Assembly: GCA_905204915.1 (NCBI GenBank)
Contig: CAJLBR010000021.1
Location: 1 to 19,642, forward strand
DNA: 19,642 nucleotides
DNA from: an uncultured Clostridium sp.
GTDB taxonomy: Bacteria; Bacillota; Clostridia; TANB77; CAG-465
Direction: 5' to 3'
Position 1 is the stretch's first letter, and each line of letters starts with the position of its first letter. The notes under the pieces were generated by a model, which was not told the origin of the DNA, did no database searches, and saw nothing but the letters and a program-made list of their open reading frames with translations. Shown in pieces: positions 6,997-13,829 of this stretch. Position numbers and translations under genes: made by a program.

Positions 6997-7332
6997 TTAT
7001 CTAATTATTATATGTTCAAAATATTGTTCTTGAAATTCTACTAAAGCATTAATTGCATCATCTGAATATTCTTTATTTTCAGGAACAATTATTAATTTAT
7101 CATCATCATCATTTGTTCTATGAACTATAGCTATACATTTTCCCTTAAAGGTCTTTACTGGTTCAAAAACTCCTAATAAATAACAATCTAATTCTTCTCC
7201 ATCACCACTAATAGTATTAGGAATATAACCATAATTAACTGGATAAATAAAACCATGTTTAGGATGTTTACTTCCAAATTCTCTATCAATTTCAATATCC
7301 AGTATCTTTCCTAAATATTCTTTATTATTCAT
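6997..7332 (-). CDS. ppa: Inorganic pyrophosphatase (family I type), short form
   Basis: 111 aa from ATG 7332, which follows AAGGGAAGATGTTAT; an in-frame extension to 7371 lacks support. Motifs of soluble family I inorganic diphosphatases are present: KHGFIYPVNYGYIPNT at 25-40, DGEELDCYLLGVFEP at 44-58 with the metal-binding Asp/Glu set, and DDDDKLIIVPE at 75-85. The enzyme hydrolyses pyrophosphate to phosphate in the cytoplasm, pulling biosynthetic reactions forward. It is much shorter than E. coli Ppa (about 175 aa), missing the N-terminal strand region and ending soon after the metal-binding core; I believe such compact versions occur in gut Clostridia. It lies between a RhuM pseudogene and the mini-gene. 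Confidence 0.85.
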   Translation of the reverse strand: MNNKEYLGKILDIEIDREFGSKHPKHGFIYPVNYGYIPNTISGDGEELDCYLLGVFEPVKTFKGKCIAIVHRTNDDDDKLIIVPENKEYSDDAINALVEFQEQYFEHIIIR

Positions 7333-7377
7333 ATAACATCTTCCCTTCAACTTACTATTTATTTGTTTCATCTATAT

Positions 7378-7625
7378 TTAAATAATAGTTGTATTATAGT
7401 TTTTTCCATCATCGGCAGTTAACGAGCATTTCTCGGTAACTGATTTTTTATCTAACTCTTTATATTCAAATATATGTTTCAAGTGTAAACTTATATTATC
7501 TGTGAAACATTCAAAAACCTTTGACATTCCTTTTTTCGACAACCATAAAGTTTCATCTTTATAAATAACATCTACTAGATGTTTCCTTCACTATTTTTAT
7601 ATATAATTAATTTATTGTCTTCCAT
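7378..7625 (-). pseudogene. RhuM-family N-terminal fragment, frameshifted
   Basis: From ATG 7625, with a strong AGGAGAG site, the frame reads MEDNKLIIYKNSEGNI and stops. A different frame then continues VDVIYKDETLWLSKKGMSKV, later ISLHLKHIFEYKELDKKSV and CSLTADDGKNYNTTII, ending at TAA 7378-7380. The two pieces together match the first 90 or so residues of RhuM (virulence protein RhuM/Fic-DOC family). A frameshift near 7575 and loss of the C-terminal 240 or so residues make it a pseudogene. The ribosome binding site survives, so decay may be recent. Confidence 0.8.
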
Positions 7626-7702
7626 CAATACTCTCCTTTCCTTTAGTTTTTCATAATTCATACACTTATCAATTTAAATTAAAATTTATTAAAAAATGTC
7701 CC

Positions 7703-7721
7703 AAAATGTAAAAAGCATTTA
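7703..7721. repeat. AT-rich intergenic repeat, copy 2
   Basis: The first 17 bases are identical to 3607-3623. It lies between the dead mini-gene and the RhuM pseudogene. Around copies 1 and 2 the flanks are also similar in composition, but I see no further exact identity. Confidence 0.5.
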
Positions 7722-7779
7722 GTAAAAATTCCTTTTATTCTCAAGTATTCAAGTGTATTTTTTCATAACTCCTCACTTA

Positions 7780-7866
7780 CTAGTTAATTCCCTCTTTAGT
7801 TAATTTTTCTTCATAATTGTTATTTTTCTTTTCTGCACTAATCTTTCTTTTTTGTTACATATCCAT
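7780..7866 (-). pseudogene. 29-aa mini-gene, degenerate copy
   Basis: Read from ATG 7866: MDM, a TAA stop (7855-7857), then QKRKISAEKKNNNYEEK and LTKEGIN before TAG, where the intact copy has Tyr at codon 4 and Trp at codon 29. The similarity extends into the leader up to about 7885. Two nonsense changes show that this copy is not translated as such. Confidence 0.7.
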
Positions 7867-7881
7867 AAATTTTCACTTTCT

Positions 7882-8211
7882 TTATAAATCATATTTTAAT
7901 TCGATAACTTCATTGTTGGGATAACTATTTAAATAAATATTGTTCCCATTTTCAGTATCAAAAGAAAAGTTAAATAAAGTAATATAAGGATCATCTTTTG
8001 TTTGTAATATTGATTCTTCATATTTATTTTCATCACATCTATAATTCAATATATTTTTTATATCGTCTAAATTTTTATTACTTTTACTAAATAATTCTTT
8101 TGCTTTATTTAAAACCTTCAAAAAATTTCTCCAATCTCTGTACTCTAATGCTTTTTGTAATTCGCGTGCATACCAAAATTCATTACTATACTCATCAACA
8201 TGCTTTATAAT
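7882..8211 (-). pseudogene. DinD N-terminal fragment joined to an unrecognised tail
   Basis: The open frame starts after a TAA at 8212-8214 and reads IIKHVDEYSNEFWYARELQK, then ALEYRDWRNFLKVLNKAK. This closely matches residues 16-50 or so of the DinD at 2668-3516. The rest (to TAA-type end at 7882; residues such as FSKSNKNLDDIKNILNY, DPYITLFNFSFDTENGNN and NEVIELKYDL) does not follow DinD and is not recognised. There is no ATG in frame at the natural start; a TTG at 8121 would yield only the 79-aa tail. I read it as a recombinational hybrid, probably dead, though the tail stays open for 79 codons. Confidence 0.7.
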
Positions 8212-8263
8212 TTAAACAATTTTATCGATATCATTTTATTTGCTATTCTCATATATTACATTC

Positions 8264-8824
8264 CTACTTTAACTCTTTTATTTTTATATTTACAGCATCA
8301 ATATCAAATGTATTTGATATTTCATTAAGTATCTTAGAATTATTTGTCATATTGGTATATCTCATCTTCATAATATCATTAGTTATCTCATATCTATCAT
8401 CAGTGCATAATATTTCATAATTAATACCAGTATCTTCATAAGATCTATTAATATCATAAAAACCATTTCTTAAATAAAAATTTTTACGTCTAATACTCAT
8501 ACTATTATTGGGTTCATCAATTGACAAAAACAATAATTTATATTTTTCTTTTAAATCATTTAATATTTTAGAACCATAGCTTTTATTTCTCAAATTGGGT
8601 TCTACTGCTAAATACATGAGATAGTATGCATTATCACAATTAACAATATAACACATTCCAACAAATTTATCCTTATCAATAATTCCATATAAATCAGAGT
8701 TATTTTCTTTAGAACATTCTTCTAGTATTCCAAAAGAAAATCTTTCTTCTTCTGGAAAAGATTTTAGATATAATTTTTTTATTTCATCCATATATTTGCC
8801 ATTATTTATATATTTCAAATCCAT
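8264..8824 (-). CDS. GNAT-family N-acetyltransferase
   Basis: 186 aa from ATG 8824. The acetyl-CoA fold marks are the opening KKLYLKSFPEEERF, then strand YYLMYLAVEPNLRNKSYGSK at about 67-86 and the later FYLRNGFYDI. The pyrophosphate-binding loop RNKSYGS deviates from the usual R/Q-x-x-G-x-G/A by a Ser for the first Gly. The family moves an acetyl group from acetyl-CoA to an amine; the acceptor cannot be predicted. The roughly 40 residues after the core (EITNDIMKMRYT onward) are an extra tail. It is followed, 52 nt on, by the DinD fragment. A 27-codon piece of a second copy lies upstream at 8851-8934. Confidence 0.8.
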   Translation of the reverse strand: MDLKYINNGKYMDEIKKLYLKSFPEEERFSFGILEECSKENNSDLYGIIDKDKFVGMCYIVNCDNAYYLMYLAVEPNLRNKSYGSKILNDLKEKYKLLFLSIDEPNNSMSIRRKNFYLRNGFYDINRSYEDTGINYEILCTDDRYEITNDIMKMRYTNMTNNSKILNEISNTFDIDAVNIKIKELK

Positions 8825-8850
8825 ATTCTATCACTTTCTCACTATCAGTA

Positions 8851-8934
8851 TCAGCATTTTACTAGTAAAACAACATATATAATTTTATCTTCTGGAAAAG
8901 ATTTTAAATATGCCTTTTTCTTCATTTTCACCAT
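8851..8934 (-). pseudogene. Remnant of a second GNAT gene start
   Basis: A 27-codon frame from ATG 8934 includes KKKAYLKSFPEDKII, matching the KKLYLKSFPEEER segment of the acetyltransferase just downstream; the bases TCTTCTGGAAAAGATTTTA are shared exactly by both. After that similarity is lost and a TGA ends the frame. Probably a leftover from duplication or replacement. Confidence 0.55.
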
Positions 8935-8950
8935 AAATATTTTAACATAA

Positions 8951-8981
8951 AAGCAAGTGATTTTCAATTACTCACTTGCTT
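8951..8981. terminator. Bidirectional intrinsic terminator
   Basis: A perfect 10-bp stem, AAGCAAGTGA (8951-8960) with TCACTTGCTT (8972-8981), loop of 11 nt, flanked by A/T runs. It separates the GNAT region from the decayed genes to the right. Confidence 0.75.
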
Positions 8982-9013
8982 TATATAAGTTATATACTGT
9001 ATTTTGCATTAAT

Positions 9014-9184
9014 TTAATATAAATTATTTTTATTATCAGTTTTATCATTTATATCTGTAAAATATCCTTTTACATCTTTTGTACTTATTATAGCATAATC
9101 TTTTGATATATTATCACTATCAAATTTTGTTAAGTACTCGCCAGCTCCATCAACTAAAGATACACTCTCTTTAAATACCTTACT
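9014..9184 (-). pseudogene. Unrecognised C-terminal gene fragment
   Basis: An open frame after a TAG at 9185-9187, with no ATG at its beginning: SKVFKESVSLVDGAGEYLTK, then DNISKDYAIISTKDVKGYF, to TAA 9014-9016. The residue make-up is protein-like, and this would be the last 56 residues of some protein. No family is recognised. It follows the cupin pseudogene by about 35 nt. Confidence 0.35.
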
Positions 9185-9217
9185 CTATTTTAAATCATTT
9201 TTTATATTTATATAGAA

Positions 9218-9540
9218 CTAAAATGATACAACAAGTAACATCTTAAATCTTTCCTCACCATATACTGCATGAGGAATATCTTTAGGCATGATAATTGTTT
9301 TTCCCTCTTCTAAGATAAATTCTTCTCACCCAATTGTAAACTTTCCTTTTCCTTCTAGTACAGTTACCATAGTATCCCCGCCTACTGCATGTGTTGATAT
9401 TTCTTCATCTTCATCAAAAGGAAAAAATATAACACTTACAAGTTGATTTTATACTAAAGTTTTACTTATTACTTGACCTTCTTGATAATCCATTAAATTT
9501 TTTAATTCTAAAATTTTTTCTTTTCTATATTTTTATACAT
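9218..9540 (-). pseudogene. Cupin-domain protein, inactivated
   Basis: ATG 9540 has AGGAG ahead, but the first frame stops after ten codons; one frame shift restores ILELKNLMDYQEGQVISKTL. After that the frame runs to TAG 9218 with two nonsense codons: SKTLV-stop-NQLVSVIFFPF and KFTIG-stop-EEFILEEGKTI. The conserved cupin sections are recognisable: ISTHAVGGDTMVTVLEG (metal-ligand His) and IIMPKDIPHAVYGEERFKM. Small cupins of about 105 aa bind a metal and are often stress- or sugar-related. With a frameshift plus two stops this copy is dead. Confidence 0.8.
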
Positions 9541-9560
9541 TTATATATTCTCCTTAATTT

Positions 9561-10382
9561 TTAAGAACTTCTGCATTTTCCACACCATCTACATCCATTA
9601 CAACTAAATCTTCTTTTACAATTTTTGCATTTTGGTTGAATCTTTACATCAGTATATACTAATGGATTTTGTAGCTTTGATTTAAGAGCCATAACATTTT
9701 GATAAGCTTTTGGAATGTGATAAGTTTTACCATCTTTTATAAAAACATTACCAGTTCCAATAAATCTAAATTCCACATTATATTTAATACATTCATCATA
9801 TAGCTTTTTCACCCAATCATAAAAAAGTGGTCTGTTTCCATCATAATTTTCCCCATCTACTAATACAACCTCAAATTGTCCTGTCTTTAAATAGCTATCT
9901 AGTGTAATTTCTCCAATCATCGGAGCACACATTATTCCTTTATGTTTAAAAGGTAAATCTAACAAAATCGGCAATCTCTCATCTGCTCTTTTCTGATTTT
10001 CAGCGGTAAAAACCATGAACACATTCTCAAGACCATCTCCCCAGTCTTCTGGTAAATTATCTTTAACTCTATTTGCTCTTTTAGTTTGCAACCAAAAGTT
10101 AACGTCTTTTCTTAATTTTATCATATTCCAAACTTCTTCTCGCCACTCATCAGCTTCCTCAAGGAAAAAGTCACTAGTCATACATACTCTTATTGTGGCA
10201 CCACTTGGAATTTTATATTCGCCACTTCTAGTCTTTTTTAAAGGTAAATTAAAATTATTTTTTACTTTATATATTTCACTCCCATTTTTCTCTCTTTTTG
10301 AATCAAGAAAATACATATAGCAATGTTCACAACCTTCACTATATTTATGACATCCATGCCATGGATTCCAAATATCATTCAT
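9561..10382 (-). CDS. DUF5131-family (phage Gp37/Gp68-like) protein
   Basis: 273 aa. The start contains NPWHGCHKYSEGCEHCYMYF: Cys11, Cys18 and Cys21, a C-x6-C-x2-C-Y pattern typical of DUF5131, a family with a radical-SAM-like cysteine motif also found in phages. IRVCMTSDFFLEEADEWREE and FWLQTKRANRV follow the family pattern, as does MCAPMIGEITLDSYL. The final 20 residues form a second cluster, CKNCKRRFSCNGCRWCGKC (C-x2-C-x5-C-x2-C-x2-C-x2-C), suggesting zinc or iron-sulfur binding. The biochemical role is not known to me. The ATG lies one base after the SemiSWEET stop, so it is the last gene of the operon from 11.9 kb. Confidence 0.8.
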   Translation of the reverse strand: MNDIWNPWHGCHKYSEGCEHCYMYFLDSKREKNGSEIYKVKNNFNLPLKKTRSGEYKIPSGATIRVCMTSDFFLEEADEWREEVWNMIKLRKDVNFWLQTKRANRVKDNLPEDWGDGLENVFMVFTAENQKRADERLPILLDLPFKHKGIMCAPMIGEITLDSYLKTGQFEVVLVDGENYDGNRPLFYDWVKKLYDECIKYNVEFRFIGTGNVFIKDGKTYHIPKAYQNVMALKSKLQNPLVYTDVKIQPKCKNCKRRFSCNGCRWCGKCRSS

Positions 10383-10383
10383 T

Positions 10384-10668
10384 TTATTCCGCCTTTTCTA
10401 TTTTTTTAGTATTTTTTCTATAAATTAGTGTTAATACCAATATAAGTAAACAAGATAAAAATTCTAATGAAGTTTCAAATCTTAACATAAATTCATCTGA
10501 GCATAAATAAGCATATAATGTATACGAAAAGCTACTTACAACCCATAATATCCAAGAATATAAACTTATCTCATCTGATTTTTTTAATAAAATTAATTTA
10601 ATAGCTTGTGGTAAATAAGAAATTAATGTACATAAGGACACAATTCCTAGTAATATATCACCTAGCAT
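10384..10668 (-). CDS. SemiSWEET-type (PQ-loop) small membrane transporter
   Basis: 94 aa with three hydrophobic segments, about residues 4-22, 38-56 and 66-83. The first loop has the PQ motif YLPQAIKLILLKKSDEISLY followed by SW, diagnostic of MtN3/SWEET/PQ-loop proteins. Bacterial SemiSWEETs have a single three-helix bundle, work as homodimers and pass sugars across the membrane down their gradient. The length is usual. A strong GAGGAGAG site precedes ATG 10668. It sits between the PH-domain protein and DUF5131 genes. Confidence 0.85.
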   Translation of the reverse strand: MLGDILLGIVSLCTLISYLPQAIKLILLKKSDEISLYSWILWVVSSFSYTLYAYLCSDEFMLRFETSLEFLSCLLILVLTLIYRKNTKKIEKAE

Positions 10669-10706
10669 AAATCCTACTCTCCTCTCGTTTATAGCAAATT
10701 TTATTT

Positions 10707-11237
10707 TTAAATATTCATAGATTTTTCATCATATGTTGTAATACTAGGAACTATTTTTAGAATTTCTTTCACTATTGCTCTAGGACCTTCAATTTCCCAA
10801 AACTCTATGCTTCCCTTTATTGATTCACTTATATTATCCTCTTTAAAAGTAAACATCATATTTCCAAAATTATTTTTTTCTCTTGAAACCCCTACATACG
10901 AAATATCTGCTATATTTTTTTCTATTGCATCGCAATTCATGTATTTTACTATGATTCTTCTATCAGTAATTAAATACTGAGCCCCTTTATTTTTTTTCAT
11001 CAAAGAATAATTATGAAATATGCTCCATATAATCACTACTAGCATTCCAATTAATATATTTGTAATTAATATAACATTAAAATTCTTATTATGAACAAAA
11101 ATATAAAACATTGCTACTAAAGATGCAATTAATACAACTAAAAAAATAAAATACTCTTTTATTTTTTTATCTACTTTTTCAACATTTGCTTTTCCCTTAA
11201 AAATTATTTCTTCATCATTATATAAATCAATATCCAT
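10707..11237 (-). CDS. Membrane protein with PH-like domain
   Basis: 176 aa from ATG 11237, preceded by GTGAGGAAATTA; the upstream GTG at 11249 is less likely. A short N-terminal section (DEEIIFKGKANVEK) leads to two transmembrane helices at about residues 28-48 and 55-75, and then a cytoplasmic beta-rich part with KGAQYLITDRRIIVKY and IEKNIADISYVGVSREKNNF. That order, hydrophobic hairpin then a YLITDRRII strand pair, is typical of bacterial PH-domain/DUF304-like membrane proteins of unknown function. It starts 15 nt after the HAM1-like gene. Confidence 0.7.
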   Translation of the reverse strand: MDIDLYNDEEIIFKGKANVEKVDKKIKEYFIFLVVLIASLVAMFYIFVHNKNFNVILITNILIGMLVVIIWSIFHNYSLMKKNKGAQYLITDRRIIVKYMNCDAIEKNIADISYVGVSREKNNFGNMMFTFKEDNISESIKGSIEFWEIEGPRAIVKEILKIVPSITTYDEKSMNI

Positions 11238-11252
11238 TAATTTCCTCACTTT

Positions 11253-11858
11253 TTAAGCATTATCAGCTATAAATTCAACGACATCATCTTCACTAACATT
11301 TATTAATTCTTTTTCTTCTTCTGTCAACTCATCAGTAAAGTATTTATCCACTGCTTTATATTTAGAAATAGAATTTAGCGGATATCCTGGATTAATTTTA
11401 TCAGATACAATATCTGTCATATAAAAGTTTCCTTTAGACCAAGAATATGTACTTTCATTGCCATTTTCATCAATTACAACCATACCATATATCCATTTAC
11501 TATTAAGAATGCCATTCTTTCCATATTGTTTTACTAATCCTACATAATGCTCAATCATTTCATCATCATTCAAAGTTTTTCCATTAACTCTTCTAACAAA
11601 CATTCCTGGTTGCATATCATCTGGCACATTTTCTAAATACAAGTTATCATCCATCCCTATAGTAGGCATATGTGTTTTTTGATAACATGCTCTAGCTTTG
11701 ATTCTTGCATTTTCTATAGCATTTTCGCCATTTTCTTCAACATCTAAAGTAATTTGTAAATCTTTTAATGAAAGTACTTCTATATCTTTTTTTAACAATC
11801 CTTCAGAAAATCTCTTAGACTTACTTTGGTTTCCTGTAGCAAATACTACTTTTTTCAT
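11253..11858 (-). CDS. HAM1/RdgB-like non-canonical purine NTP pyrophosphatase
   Basis: 201 aa. The N-terminus VVFATGNQSKSKRFSEGL is the nucleotide-binding start of the Ham1/RdgB family (ATGN-x2-K). The next motif is TIGMDDNLYLENVPD (family: ADDSGLEV), keeping the acidic pair. The usual FGYDPIF is replaced by INPGYPLNSI, so it is a divergent subfamily and its substrate (ITP/XTP in the family) is less certain. These enzymes clean the nucleotide pool by hydrolysing deaminated purine triphosphates to monophosphates. It is the first gene after the promoter at 11882-11909 and leads the operon down to DUF5131; AGGAAGTGATTTT precedes ATG 11858. Confidence 0.75.
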   Translation of the reverse strand: MKKVVFATGNQSKSKRFSEGLLKKDIEVLSLKDLQITLDVEENGENAIENARIKARACYQKTHMPTIGMDDNLYLENVPDDMQPGMFVRRVNGKTLNDDEMIEHYVGLVKQYGKNGILNSKWIYGMVVIDENGNESTYSWSKGNFYMTDIVSDKINPGYPLNSISKYKAVDKYFTDELTEEEKELINVSEDDVVEFIADNA

Positions 11859-11881
11859 AAAATCACTTCCTATTTCTTTAT

Positions 11882-11909
11882 ATTATAACATTTATTTTTG
11901 TAAATTCAA
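11882..11909 (-). promoter_or_regulatory. Probable sigma-A promoter of the HAM1-like operon
   Basis: -35 TTGAAT (complement of 11904-11909), 16-nt spacer, -10 TATAAT (complement of 11882-11887), 24 nt before the gene start. Two mismatches in the -35. Confidence 0.65.
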
Positions 11910-11924
11910 ATAGATTAATAAAAA

Positions 11925-11972
11925 TAAAAAAGATAAATGACGTTTTTACAAACATCATTTACCTCTTTTTAT
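11925..11972 (-). terminator. Intrinsic terminator after the pseudopilin gene
   Basis: A 12-bp stem with one mismatch: 11933-11945 pairs with 11950-11961; the minus-strand transcript then has a run of U (TTTTTTATTTTTATT). It lies 30 nt after the pseudopilin stop. Confidence 0.75.
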
Positions 11973-11990
11973 TTTAAAAATTAATATTTA

Positions 11991-13298
11991 CTATTTTAAA
12001 GTTACACTTCCATCATCATTCATCTTTAATGTAACATTAGAATTTAAACAAACTATTGGTCTAATTCCATAATTGTGTGAATCATAATATCCATAGTATC
12101 CAACATTTCCATGAACATCTGCAAACATTATGCAGTCATTATAAGCAACTGAAGGGGACGCAATACACATTCCGTTTGCACCACTCTCAGAGCTTTTTGG
12201 TAATACATATAATTTATCATTTACGTCTAATATTCCATCTTGGTAATCAGCATAGTTAGAATCTCCATCTTTGCTTACTCTATATCCATAAGAGTTACCT
12301 ACCATTGATTTATAATTTTTATTATACTTTTTATTATATGAATCAAAAAACATTTCTATTGTTGGAGCACCAATTGCATATTCCGCTTTATCTGCAGCAT
12401 ATACATTCCACACACTAGTATCAAGTAAATATGCTACAGTTCTCATATTTGTATATGAACTATTTTGAGTATTTAAAAAGGATAGCCATTTTCTGGCACT
12501 ATTGTCACTAGCGATGCTTCCTGTTCCACTACTATAAGTAGAATCATTTATTGCTGGATAAAAGTTTGTTGAACGTGGACAACTTCCAATTGAAAATGTA
12601 TTTCCTTTTTTAGTTGCAGGTATTTGTGAAACTTCTAAAAAGTTTGTAGTTATTAAATATATATTTGTTCCATCTGAGTGAAATACTTTCCAAGAATCTA
12701 CGCCATTTGCAGCATAATTTGTTACTGTAGCCCCATAATATGTTGAAGCGTTATTTGCAACTTCTTTTGCTGATACCTTACTTAAATTTTCACCTGTTAT
12801 TACAACAAATTTATTTAAAAAAGTATCATCTATGTTATCTGACTTATTTAACATCCACTTTGGCATGCTTTCTTTTTTATCATATACTAGATAAACCTTA
12901 CCATTTCCATCTACGTACCACTCACCATTTGATGTTGGTGTTGATGGTAAAGTATCTATTTTACTTTCAAATTTAGTTTTATCTATATTATAAATTTCTT
13001 CTCCATCTTTGTTTGTTGTCTTTTCATCGCCGATTATACCGTAGCTTTCTGTCTCAGATCTATTTCCTGTTATTAACTCTGTTACTGTATAATATCCTAG
13101 AGTTTGCGACTCTGCCTTTCCAGTATAAGCTAAAATTGATGATTCAATTCCATCTTTTGTTTGATCTAAATTAGCTATTCTTGCATTATTAATTGGGTTA
13201 TTTCCAGATAAGGACAATATTACTGCTGCAGCTAATATAATTACTACAACAATTGTTATTACTAGTACTATTAAACTTATTCCTTTTTTATTATTCAT
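11991..13298 (-). CDS. Type IV pilin-like (pseudopilin) large surface protein
   Basis: 435 aa. The N-terminus MNNKKGISLIVLVITIVVVI has a class III prepilin signal: basic leader, Gly6 before the cut, then a hydrophobic helix (about 7-29) extended by AAAVILSLSGNNPI. The usual Glu at +5 of mature pilin is absent (ISLIV). Residues 30-170 include a pilin-like helix (LDQTKDGIESSILAYTGK) and a GEWYVDGNGKVYLVYDKK beta piece. From about residue 200 there is a large extracellular domain with WKVFHSDGTNIYLITT, ARKWLSFLNTQN, then WNVYAADKAEYAIGAPTIEM and the end GYYGYYDSHNYGIRPIVCLN. This C-terminal domain is shared with 19235-19642 and resembles DUF6273-type domains. It is probably exported and displayed at the surface. 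No prepilin peptidase or assembly ATPase lies nearby. Confidence 0.7.
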   Translation of the reverse strand: MNNKKGISLIVLVITIVVVIILAAAVILSLSGNNPINNARIANLDQTKDGIESSILAYTGKAESQTLGYYTVTELITGNRSETESYGIIGDEKTTNKDGEEIYNIDKTKFESKIDTLPSTPTSNGEWYVDGNGKVYLVYDKKESMPKWMLNKSDNIDDTFLNKFVVITGENLSKVSAKEVANNASTYYGATVTNYAANGVDSWKVFHSDGTNIYLITTNFLEVSQIPATKKGNTFSIGSCPRSTNFYPAINDSTYSSGTGSIASDNSARKWLSFLNTQNSSYTNMRTVAYLLDTSVWNVYAADKAEYAIGAPTIEMFFDSYNKKYNKNYKSMVGNSYGYRVSKDGDSNYADYQDGILDVNDKLYVLPKSSESGANGMCIASPSVAYNDCIMFADVHGNVGYYGYYDSHNYGIRPIVCLNSNVTLKMNDDGSVTLK

Positions 13299-13318
13299 AT
13301 TTACCTACTAAATTAATT

Positions 13319-13354
13319 AAAAAAATCAAGTACATCACCATATAGATGCTGTAC
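13319..13354 (-). terminator. Intrinsic terminator after the 152-aa gene
   Basis: GTACA...TGTAC-based stem of 10 bp with one mismatch (13330-13339 with 13345-13354), then TTGATTTTTTTAATT in the minus-strand transcript. It ends the 13369-14711 unit; the pseudopilin gene begins only about 20 nt further on with no clear promoter. Confidence 0.65.
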
Positions 13355-13368
13355 CCATTTTGTTTTTA

Positions 13369-13827
13369 TTATTTAGCATATTTATTTAAAAATTTAGCAA
13401 AGTTTTCTTCATGATAAGGAATTGTTTTTTCACTAACATAAGCATATAGTCTGTGCACTTTTCTGTCTTTTAATTTAATTGTAATCCTTTTTGTTTTAGT
13501 ATTAAATATTGCAAAATTTTTAACTTCAATTTTATCAATATCATCATTCTTTATAAAAAAGTATGAATCTTTTATTATCTTTAAATTTGAAATTAAAACC
13601 TGAAGTGAAAACTTTTCTTGATTTAAGAAAAATACACCCAAACCATCTTCTGTTTGATTAATTAATAATCCATAATAAGGATATTCCATTCCATTAACCA
13701 TTCCTGAAGATTTTTGAAAATCTTTATATGTTACAAAATAACAATTTTCTTTTCCTTCACATCCCACACTTTTAAATAATTCTTTTACTTTTTCTAAACT
13801 ATCGAACTCCTGCATTTCTTCCTCCAT
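13369..13827 (-). CDS. Hypothetical 152-aa cytoplasmic protein
   Basis: No family is recognised. It has no signal peptide or membrane segment. The N-terminal third is acidic (MEEEMQEFDSLEKVKELF), followed by ENCYFVTYKDF and YPYYGLLINQTEDGLGVFFL. The second half alternates short beta-like stretches, YFFIKNDDIDKIEVKNFAIF and TKRITIKLKDRKVHRLYAYV, reminiscent of a PH-type barrel ending in a helix (NFAKFLNKYAK). The start follows the stop of the upstream membrane-protein gene by 2 nt, so the two are co-expressed. A bacterial PH-like domain is only a guess. Confidence 0.65.
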   Translation of the reverse strand: MEEEMQEFDSLEKVKELFKSVGCEGKENCYFVTYKDFQKSSGMVNGMEYPYYGLLINQTEDGLGVFFLNQEKFSLQVLISNLKIIKDSYFFIKNDDIDKIEVKNFAIFNTKTKRITIKLKDRKVHRLYAYVSEKTIPYHEENFAKFLNKYAK

Positions 13828-13829
13828 AA

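Noticed and set aside
7882..8121. Independent 79-aa gene starting at TTG 8121
   Set aside because: The frame continues upstream into clear DinD similarity, there is no ribosome binding site at the TTG, and the true upstream start is lost.
11698..13000. Plus-strand open frames opposite the HAM1-like and pseudopilin genes
   Set aside because: Low-complexity, Leu/Phe/His-rich translations antiparallel to convincing genes, with no ribosome binding sites.
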